A stretch of DNA of 64,000 nucleotides, from NCBI GenBank assembly GCA_946965045.2, contig OX337231.1, positions 3,472,001 through 3,536,000 on the forward strand. The letters run 5' to 3'. The DNA is from Epithemia pelagica (lineage: Eukaryota > Bacillariophyta > Bacillariophyceae > Surirellales > Surirellaceae). A program made the translations under genes and the position numbers. The notes beneath the pieces were generated by a model. It worked only from the letters and a program-made list of their open reading frames with translations. It was not told where the DNA came from and did no database searches. Positions 52,323-61,151 of the stretch are shown here, piece by piece (the stretch's first letter is position 1; every line of letters starts with the position of its first letter).

Positions 52323-55300
52323 ATGAGTGGAACGACTCCCAAAGCGGTAGGTACTCATCCTGTGGCGTGTGAGAATGTCGTGTTGAAGGCTCGATCTGTC
52401 GTCTGGTGTCATGAAAGATCATTCGCATCTGCAAAGTGAAATGGCTTCTGGCCTCCAGATTGTCATAGACAAATTCGAAACGTCGGGTATTTTCAAATCC
52501 AGAAAAACTGGAGTGCAATCTTTGTTTCTCAGGTGGACGATGGATCACTCACAATCCATTGATGCTTCGTTTCTCGTGGTTTGAATTTACTTTTTCTTCA
52601 GCCGGCTTGGGGATCCGCCAGCAAACCGCCATCGTCCTTGTACAAGGCTGCGGCGGCCCTTCCGAGCAAACCAGCTGCCTCGTCGTCTGCGGGTGGTCGT
52701 ACGGCGAATCGCAACGCGAGTGGAGGACGATCCTCGTCGGGACGGGGTGCAAATGGGAGCAATAACCCTCGCAAAGGAGGAGGAGGAGGAGGCCGTAGTG
52801 GAACCAATGCCTCGGGAGGAAAAGGAGGAGGACGAGGAAACAATAGCAACAACAATAATAATAACAACCAGGGAGGAGGAGGACGCGGTCGAGGAAACTC
52901 GGGTAGAGGAAGAGGCAACAACAACAACAACAATTCCGGAGGTCGCGGATCCAATCCAAACAACAATGCTCGTCGCGAGAGTTACAACAACAAATCGTCT
53001 CCCCAACATCAGCAGGATTCCCAACAACAGCAGCAGCAGCAACAACAACAACAAGACAATGTCCCTCGAACGCCCTGGGAGGAAATTGTCTTGTTGCATA
53101 GTACGGGCATGGGCAATGGGGAAGCGGAAAAATCTGTGGTTCGATGCTCAGTGACTTCCCTCATGACGTGTCGGTTGGACTGTTTGGATGCTCCCTCGGA
53201 ACCCTCGGATCAGACGGGTGATTCGGACATGGTGTGGACGCCCATTTCTCGGTGTGTGTGGACTTCGGATGCGGATCGGCGGCGGACGATTCAAGCCGAT
53301 ATGAATGTCTTGTGGAATTACAAACCCTTGGAAATTGATCATGAAAAGCGATGGAAGAAACCAGTCGATGAAGAAGGAGAAGCACTCCGCCGTGCTGTGG
53401 GCATTCTCAACAAACTCTCGTGGACCACCTTGGAAAAATTGACCTTGTCCTTTTTGGAGGCCATTGGCTTGGCCAATCTCTTGCAACAAGCGGCCACCAC
53501 GGACAATGGTAGCAACGCCAACAATAGTACCAGTCCGTCCAACAAGGACTCTACGAGCCCGGCCGCCGTCAGTTTGGATAAGAAATTGGTCGAAGATAGC
53601 ATGGCCTTGATTTTGGACAAGGCCATGAGTGAACCTCATTTTGCCGAATTGTATGCCCACTTTTCCGCCAAGTTGTTTTCGGTCCACAAAACCTTTCGAC
53701 GATCTCTCTTGGGTTTGTGCGAAGCGCAATTCAAAAATACCGACAATGCCACTACTACGAACAACAGCAAGAGCAATGACGGTGGAGATTCCTCCACGCC
53801 CAATAGTGAGGAAGGCAAGGAAGATGCTGCGACAGTGGAAGCAAAAACGGACGAAGCGGATAAGGAGGAACCAACCATGGATGCGGCCACGGCCGAATAC
53901 AATGCGGCTCTGGCCAAAAAGAAGTATCTGGGCTTGGTTCAATTCATTGGGGAACTCTACAAGCTCAGTGTGATAAAGCCCAAGATTGTCGTCTTTTGTT
54001 TACAAGAATTGTTTGTCAAGGCCGACGAAGAAAAGTTGGAATGTTTTGCCAAACTCATGACGACGATTGGAGAAAAGTTGGACAAGGAAGATTCCATTCG
54101 AGAGGATTTGGCACATGTGTGGGACGATGTCTATTCCATGGCGGGTCGGCCCACTCAAAATACTACCAATGGCCCCAAGGCTCCGAGCAATCGTATCAAG
54201 TTTTTGTTGCAAGATTTGAGTGACTTGCGACAGGGTGGTTGGGTGGAAAGTCAACGACGTCAGGAATCCAAGGCCAAGACGATTGCTCAAATTCATGAGG
54301 AAGTGGCCCTGGAAGAAAAACAACAAAAGCAACAGCAACAAAAACCCAACAAGACACGAATGATTCGATCGCAATCGGCTGGAACCAGCTTGAATAGTCG
54401 ATCCTCCATCACTAGTACTAGTGGCAGTGGTAGCACCTCCACGTTGGATGTTGACGCCGATGGCTTTCAAAAAGTACAAAGCCTCAAACCACCCAAAAAG
54501 ACAGGGTTACGTCGTGTACAATCGGATGTGGCCGCCACTGTGAAATCCAACGCCCCCACCTCGTCCTTGGAACGAGCCTTGGCCGCCACAGTGACTGGTG
54601 CGCCATCCAGTACTACTACTCCTTCGCCACCCGCCGCGTCATCCTTGAACGGACAGGACGAAAAGGCGTCGAATACCGCATCCAAGGAGGATGGGGCCAC
54701 AAAACAGTACTTGTCCCCAGACGAATGTGAAAAGAAAATGGAAAATATATTAAAAGAGTACTTTGTGGGAGGTGATACAGCCGATGCCGTCCTGTCGGTG
54801 GATGAATTGGTGGGCGCCTCTTCCTCTTCCACCACCAGCACGGACGCCGATGTCGTGGCACGCGGTGAGGCGGTCGTTCGTGCCGGTATCTTGTTGGTAT
54901 TGGAACGCAAACACGACGATGTCTCCAAATTCTTGACCGTCCTAAAACATTGTCTTGTGCCGGAAAGCCGTCCTCCCATTGTTCCATGGTCGTGTCTGGC
55001 CTTGGGCTTGTGTTTGCCCTTGGAATTGTTGCGAGATGTGGAAATTGATGCTCCCTTGGCACCCAAACACTTGGCACAGATTGTCGTGGAGTGGATGCGG
55101 TTGCCTCCTGGCAATGACGCATCTCCCACCACCACCACAACAACCACTGGTGGTTTGGATCTGGCACAGTTATTGCTGCAGCAAGCACCCGACTATTTTC
55201 GAAGCGACGGTCGTCCGGCGCAGTTTGCCAAGCAAGTCTTGCAGTCCTATTATCACGAAAAGACGAGCGCCGACATTTCCGACGATCATGTACAACTCGT

Positions 55301-55370
55301 CTCACAACTCCTATCCGAGGACGAACGATGGGAACATTCGAATGTACGCGAATGGATCCTGTCATCCTAG
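52323..55370 (+). CDS. eIF4G-like translation initiation scaffold (2 exons, 24-nt first exon)
   Basis: Exon 1 is 52323..52346 (MSGTTPKA), the intron is 52347..52601 (255 nt, GTAGGT...TTCTTCAG, phase 0) and exon 2 is 52602..55370, giving about 930 aa. The long frame before 52602 lacks ATG, and the splice gives an MSGTTPKAPAWGS start. Residues about 20-150 are Gly/Asn/Arg-rich with RGRG motifs and a poly-Gln run, as in RNA-binding low-complexity domains. A MIF4G domain (about 240-530: RRAVGILNKLSWTTLEKL, LGLVQFIGELYKLSVI, ECFAKLMTTIGEKLD) would bind eIF4A. An MA3 domain follows (about 710-900: CEKKMENILKEYF, WSCLALGLCLPLELL). It has a cytosolic role joining eIF4A to mRNA. I see no clear eIF4E-binding YxxxxL site. 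Confidence 0.87.
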
Positions 55371-56033
55371 TGGCATGTTCCCAGAGAGAGAAAGAGAGAG
55401 GGAGAGAGAGAAGTCTCTGTTGTTCATGGCATTGGTCCATCTCGCAATGGTTGCGACCATTGTTGTATCTCTCTCTCTCTCGTTATAAGACGGAACTGTC
55501 CGTGGAGGAATTATAGACTCAATGACAATCTTGTCGTCGTCGTCGTGGGAATTGGATGGATGCTCTTTTGTTCGAAACCATCCTACAGAGCCCCTATTGT
55601 TTTTCGACGGTCCAAACTCCCCGGAAATCACGTATGTCAAAAAGACAGGGTGCTAGTAGGAACAAGAAGAATACTACAACAGCTAGCTAGCGAATGCAAC
55701 TCCATTGGTTTTGTGTACTCGTAGATGTGTTTGCTCAGGTAGTAGAGTAGAGAAAAATAGAAGAGACGAGGAGCAGAAGGAAGAGCATCTCTCGCTGTTT
55801 AGGCGTTTTGGTGCCAACGAGAAACAGGGAATGCGAAAAGTGCGAGGCTCCCCATCGGAATCCGACGGAGCGTCGCCTGGCGTGAGGAAGAGGTGCAGAC
55901 ATACAATACAATACGTGTCAGCACGCGCGCAGGGCCCCCACCTCGCGAACACGCTTTTGTCTGACCGTAAAATTGTGTGTCCCGTTTGCTCGCATCATTT
56001 TTTTTCGGGTTCTATGACAACGACAACTATGCA
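55371..56033. other. intergenic, no gene seen
   Basis: It contains (GA)n and (CT)n low-complexity runs at 55382-55412 and 55473-55486, just after the eIF4G stop, and the 5' flank of the next plus-strand gene. Confidence 0.5.
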
Positions 56034-57473
56034 ATGAAAATGAAGCGAACGCCAACCGACTCCGACTCCTCCTCGACACAACAACAGGAACCACGGGTTC
56101 GTCTTGTTCGTCGTCGTACTCCTCCGAGGAACCTTCAACGTGTCAGAGGAACCATTGTTGCCACATGCATCGTGGCCGCCAGTTTCATGCCGTTCTATCA
56201 CGGATTCGTCGGGTTGGATCCGACAACAACAACTATCGATCGATCTAGGACAACTCTCAAGACTACTTTGCCAGTGGTGCACAACATGCTTCTTCCTCAT
56301 GGCTTGAACTATACTGCTCGGATCGAAACGCCTTCAAAATCCGCCGTCGAGACTGACAACAACAACAGCAACAACAACAAGGAGGAGGAGACGTATGAAA
56401 AGAAATTTGCTCGACTGACCGTGGCCGATCCGAACCAACGAACCTTGTCCTACCGAAAAGGTCTCTTCCAGTTTGGCTTGTGCAATCAAATCATGGCCTT
56501 CACGGCCCTCATCATGTATGCGTACAATCACAATTATACCCAAGTCTTGTTGCCCTCCTTGCACTGGAACGACATGTTTGGCAGTAATCAAGGGATTCCC
56601 CATGAACACTTGTTTGATGTCGTGCATTGGAATCAACACTACGCTGCTGTAAACAACCACCACCCCAACAAACCTCCGCTGCCACGCTTGGTCCTTTTTC
56701 CGAAAAACGATACTGGAGCCATTTCCTCGTTTGCGCATGGCGTGTTCAAGCCCTTGTTCAATGCCAATCTCATTTACAATCGACGGATCGCCCAAGGCGG
56801 ACAAAAACGACATGCATCGGACCAGGCAATTCTACAGGGTGCCCTTCGATCGCATCCTCAATTGCACCGTCTCGTACAGGACACCAAGACGGCCATTCTC
56901 CAGTCGTCGTCCTCCTCTCGTCCGCCAACATCACCAACAAGACGGGGCTATATGTGTTTGCATGCTCGGATTGAACCGGATATGCAAAATCATACGCAAT
57001 GTCTGGACCAAAAAGAACGGAGTCTCCAGCAGATTCTGGCGGCGCTGGTGGCCCATTTTCCGACTCCACCCCATGACCATTTGTTGATTGTCTTGAATCG
57101 CAAACTCCTCGAACAAGCCGAACCGGACGCGAATAATACGAATACCTTGGCACGGCAAAACTTGGCCGTGCTCAATCAAATCCGACGTGAGGGATTGTGG
57201 AATGGAACGGTTCGTGTGCACGAAGCCGGCATTGGCCAATTGCCCCACACCGCGTGGCATGCCCAACACAGTCCGAGTATTGCCGGATCCCTCCTGGATT
57301 ACGAATTGGCCGTGGAATCCAATCTCTTTGTGGGAAGTCCGGTATCGAGCTTTGCCATGCGCATTGTACAAACACGGTATCATCGCAACAAGACCCACAA
57401 TTATCTCTACCTGCCCCACCAAACCCTCCAACGCGTGGATCCCCACCAGGAACCACCACCGTTTGACTGTTGA
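56034..57473 (+). CDS. type II membrane protein, O-fucosyltransferase-like glycosyltransferase
   Basis: About 479 aa from the ATG at 56034 (the frame opens further up only with GTG; an ATG six bases downstream is also possible). A basic N-terminus (RLVRRRTPPR) precedes a single membrane anchor (residues about 38-58). The lumenal domain carries GLCNQIMAFTALIMYAYNHN (the N-terminal nucleotide-sugar fold glycine motif), GYMCLHARIEPDM (a HxR-type motif shared by GDP-fucose-dependent transferases) and SNLFVGSPVSSFA near the C-terminus. Several NxT/NxS glycosylation sites fit a Golgi or ER lumen. The donor is inferred as GDP-fucose; the acceptor is unknown. The stop lies about 30 nt from the tail-to-tail glucan synthase pseudogene. 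Confidence 0.68.
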   Translation: MKMKRTPTDSDSSSTQQQEPRVRLVRRRTPPRNLQRVRGTIVATCIVAASFMPFYHGFVGLDPTTTTIDRSRTTLKTTLPVVHNMLLPHGLNYTARIETPSKSAVETDNNNSNNNKEEETYEKKFARLTVADPNQRTLSYRKGLFQFGLCNQIMAFTALIMYAYNHNYTQVLLPSLHWNDMFGSNQGIPHEHLFDVVHWNQHYAAVNNHHPNKPPLPRLVLFPKNDTGAISSFAHGVFKPLFNANLIYNRRIAQGGQKRHASDQAILQGALRSHPQLHRLVQDTKTAILQSSSSSRPPTSPTRRGYMCLHARIEPDMQNHTQCLDQKERSLQQILAALVAHFPTPPHDHLLIVLNRKLLEQAEPDANNTNTLARQNLAVLNQIRREGLWNGTVRVHEAGIGQLPHTAWHAQHSPSIAGSLLDYELAVESNLFVGSPVSSFAMRIVQTRYHRNKTHNYLYLPHQTLQRVDPHQEPPPFDC

Positions 57474-57499
57474 GGGAAAAAAAGACAACAACAACCATA

Positions 57500-59946
57500 C
57501 GAGAGAGAGAACATCCAAGTCCAGGTTCGGACCGTCACTGACAGACAAGAGGCGGCCAATAAACGCCAGGACAAGAACGGCGATACGAACGTATCCCATA
57601 CGGAACATGGGGTGGTACAGACCAACATGAGATTGGAAAAGGCTTGATCGACGGATACCTTGGCCCAGTAAGACGAAAAGGACCGCCTTCATGAACTAGA
57701 ACACCCTTGACCACAAAGGCGTACCTTTTTTCAAAGGCGTTTTCCTCGTTCCACCACATGGACCAGCTCTTCGAAGCTCCTCCGGTACACTTCCAAGGAT
57801 CCACTGGAGCCAAATGTTGTAATCTTCCAGGACAACTCGCCACTCGAACGTAAGAGGGTTGAACCAAAAAGGACCTGTAAGGAAAGACATGGAAGCTCAC
57901 CACAGAGACCATGTTCGTCCGAAATACTGTCCTGCATCGGTGTATATCGCAACAAGGATCAAACCAGCCGCAAGCTCGACGCCAAAGTATAGATGGCTAC
58001 TGGCAAAGAAGCGAAACTGTTTGTCCAACGGAGTGTGCTGCGTTACAAAGCCACGTCCAGTTGGTCGGTACTTTGTGCTCCGCCCCCGAAAATGGTTTGT
58101 GCCATGTACGTAGCCTTTGTTTGGATGTGGAACAGGAAATCAAGAGGACCACCCGCTCCAAGCACCAAGAAAATTTCTTGAATACTTGCCCATCAGCCGC
58201 GTTCCACACCAAGCGTGGCGAACAGATTGTCTGCAGCAGACCAAGGCCACCAAGAAGCATCTGAATAGTTCCCAGTCGAGTAATGTTTCGGGTACCAGTT
58301 CGTTCAAGCTCAAACACTGCCAGGGCCGCCATCAAATACACAACAATGTACACGGTGAAAATCGAAAGAACATTGGAGAAGTATGTCCTATACCTCCGTA
58401 GTAGAACGAGTTCAATCGGAAGAAATCCAAACGATGGCACATTTGGTAAACATGTCGAGAAAGACTTTGTTCTCCGGCTCCTTGGCTCAATTTCGCTTCG
58501 AATTTGTAGATCTGCTCATACCAACATCACGGCCTTTTCCGACTTGGACATATTCTTTGTAACCGACAGTTCCACCCCGAATGACGTTACTGTATCCAGC
58601 GAAACTATCTTCGGAAAGATTGATACCTTTGGATGCTTTACTGACTCCTCCTCTTGTCATGAAAAACAGTTTGTCAAATATATCAGGATGACCATAGTGG
58701 AGACGTATGTGCAATGGACGCGTACGCACACGTTGGCCCAACGTCACAAAGGAGATTTCTTGCAATGCCATGTAGTTGGCCAATGAGCTGGCACTTCCAG
58801 TGAAATGTGCTCGCGAAGACCCAGGATCGTGGTGGGAAGCCGCCCCTCTCGTTTCGCGAACTCTTGCAAACAGTTTTCGCATCTTCAAGGCTTCTTCAAA
58901 GTATCCTTCCTGGTTCATATCGATTGTTTGAACAAACTCTCCTCGAGTGAAGATCATCGCATGGTTCAGGTAAAAAAGGTTTCCTTTCACCTATAATCGG
59001 ATTGCCTGGGAGACGCACGCGGTAAATCTCTTTGATAGATACTTTTCCGTCGCTCTTAACCAGGACGGAATAGAACACGGACGCTCCGGAACGGTTTATT
59101 CTTAGGTTGTCAATGTACGCGATTCGCAAATGCGGGAAACGGTGCATGAGAGCTTCGATGTCATCCGCTTTCGAGTCTTGGTTTCTCTTCATGTTTCCGT
59201 AGACTTGGCATGACACAACATGCAAGGTCGTCTGTCGTGTCTTCATCGAGCCGCTCGAGGTTTGTCAGAAGCTGGAGTGCCTTTTCACAATACATCATAC
59301 CGTTTACTGTGCGTGAGAGCTTTTGGCAACGGATACTTTATGTTGAGTCGCTCAAGGAAATTCGCCCAGTCGGCTTTGTATAAAGTCTGCAAATACAAAA
59401 GGGTTGACACTCCCAGGGCATCTGAACGCTTCTCAAGATCATTCTTACTGTACGTGACATCTTCAGAGTAGTAGGGCGTTAATACATTCCGCTTCAGGCA
59501 TGTCAATGAAAAGAGAGTTCACAAAGTACGTCAGAAAAGAGAAAATTTTCATGACACGTTGTAGAACATGGGATTCGTCCGTGGTATTCTTCCAGTGTTC
59601 CAAGGCATGGTCCAACTCCCACGTGGAGATCTTGCCATCTCCATCCAGATCAAACTCTCCTCCCCAAATCGTTCCAAGGGAAGCGCCAGTTGGTCGGCCG
59701 TCCAACTCACGGTTCCCGGCAAGGACAAGAGAGCGGCCGTCGTCACAGCGTGTGCCACAAACTCGGTCGTGAACCCAGGCGGTGCCACGGCAATCGACGG
59801 ATCCATTCGAGCATGGAGAGAATCGTGGGCATGGAGTGCACCCACACCGAACCTTGGAGAATGGCCAGCATGGCTCCAATCCAAAAGTTGGTCTCCACCT
59901 GGGACAACGGGAGAGGATGCGTTTGAAACATGGTATATCCTTTTGA
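57500..59946 (-). pseudogene. 1,3-beta-glucan synthase (FKS/callose synthase), many frameshifts
   Basis: Pieces in changing frames align in order with the C-terminal half of a family 48 glucan synthase. From right to left they are KGYTMFQTHPLPLS, an EF-hand loop (DLDGDGKISTWE), YFVNSLFIDMP, NVLTPYYSEDVTYSKNDLEK, HVVSCQVYG, RIAYIDNLR, AMIFTRGEFVQTIDMNQEGY, YGHPDIFDKLFFMTRGGVSK, GGTVGYKEYVQVGKGRDVG, then transmembrane segments with IFGGGA, KYRPTGRGFV and GPFWFNPLTFEW. At least six frame changes occur, one in an A6 run at 58972-58977 where five would restore the frame. Intact enzymes polymerise UDP-glucose into 1,3-beta-glucan (chrysolaminarin or callose in diatoms). This copy cannot make it. 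Confidence 0.8.
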
Positions 59947-60729
59947 GGCCCTGTGTCCAGGGAATGTGTTTTCGAGGTCTGAAATCGAGTTTCGAGTTTT
60001 GAGGTGGGGCTCTGTCCCTACCTTGAAACAACGATCTGGATGTACGTGTCCAGGTAAAAACTGTATTTTCGAGTTTCGAGTTTTATTTTTCAATACTCGT
60101 GCACTCCCATGCTTCCCCCCTACCGGCGCATGAACGAGCACAACGGCAATTGACAATGACGACAAACAAATGTCGCTTGAGTACTCCTAATTCCTAATAT
60201 CACATTGCATAACGGGAGAAGGTAGAATATTTGTAGAGCCCGTCCATGGAGCAGGATGCGGGCTTTGTTCCGTAACCATGTCATCTATGGAGAGATGAGA
60301 ACTATTTGCTTTTGACCATTGACAGTGGTTGTGACCATTACTTCCATGGCAGCGACAGGTTAATAATACTTGCTTATTTTCTAGAGAAGCTCCTACTTAT
60401 ATCACATCAATCATTGTGCTACTATTGTACTATTGTCTATGATGGACAAGAGAGATTGCCTCGTTGTTGTTGTCGGAGAGATCGAAATGAGAGACAGAGA
60501 GCCCGGCGGCTGAAAGGTGGGTTTTGTAGGAGCGCGTGGGGCTCTTTGCAAACCTCGAAACTCGAAACTCGATTTCAGAATCTTGGCAAGGTCGTTGGGG
60601 GATTGCCAAGATTTGGGGGATTCGAGGTTGTGTTTTCGAGTTTTCAAGGGGACCATAACCTATTAGCTCAACCTCGAAACTCGAAACTCGATTTCAGAAC
60701 TCAAAAACACATTCCCTGGACACAGGCCC
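59947..60729. mobile_element. PIF/Harbinger-like MITE, 0.78 kb
   Basis: Terminal inverted repeats of about 57 bp (59947..60003 and 60673..60729) begin GGCCCTGTGTCCAGGGAATG on the left, with one mismatch in the first 20 bases on the right. They are flanked by a 3-bp TGA duplication (59944..59946, 60730..60732). The GGSCC start and TNA-type 3-bp duplication are PIF/Harbinger hallmarks. There is no transposase inside. Internal CTCGAAACTCGAAACTCGAT copies (60555, 60674) repeat the inverted-repeat sequence. Confidence 0.75.
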
Positions 60730-60732
60730 TGA

Positions 60733-60800
60733 GTGTCACATCTTGAGAAATCCAAAGGCGTTGATGGGTCGCGGATAGCGGAGAGATCCAAGATACCACT
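60733..60800 (-). pseudogene. glucan synthase remnant upstream of MITE
   Basis: Removing the MITE and one TGA joins YPRPINAFGFLKM-TGA-HS to KGYTMFQTHP in the same frame, so the coding region continued across the insertion. The TGA at 60738..60736 stands where CGA (Arg) would fit. Frames further right carry stops and were not traced. Confidence 0.5.
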
Positions 60801-61151
60801 ACCTATCAGATAAAAATGGATAATTGCTTATACATTTTAATTTATATCAATTCCAAACCGATAGAGATTGTGACAGGTCCCTCCAATCTATGGACCATGA
60901 CCAGGCGAATAAAACACGCCGTACAACACGGTAAACTCACAGGTTAGGGTGCAACTCAGGATTTCATGCAAAAGAGTGACCGCTAAGGCCAAGGTTCTAG
61001 GATAAAGGTTATCGCTAAAGAGGTGCAGACTCAGGCCCGCCAATAAGCGCCAGCCGCACCATCTAACTGTCGCACACGTGCCACGGTGGATTTCATTCGG
61101 TCCCCTCGAAGATATGAGATCTGCATTCTCATAAATTTGCCCCGATGTCAT
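60801..61151. other. 3' end of Copia element 2, LTR not delimited
   Basis: It follows the pol stop of the minus-strand Copia element. GGGG-containing purine runs near 61085-61145 may be the polypurine tract, after which a 3' LTR would run leftwards. Without the other LTR in the window its borders cannot be set. Confidence 0.4.

Noticed and set aside
52587-53099. 170-codon minus-strand ORF, Ser/Val/Leu-rich
   Set aside because: Antisense of the Gly/Asn/Gln-rich eIF4G N-terminus; low-complexity shadow.
57187-57630. 147-codon plus-strand ORF overlapping the fucosyltransferase end
   Set aside because: Out-of-frame shadow of the glycosyltransferase and of the antisense glucan synthase remnant.
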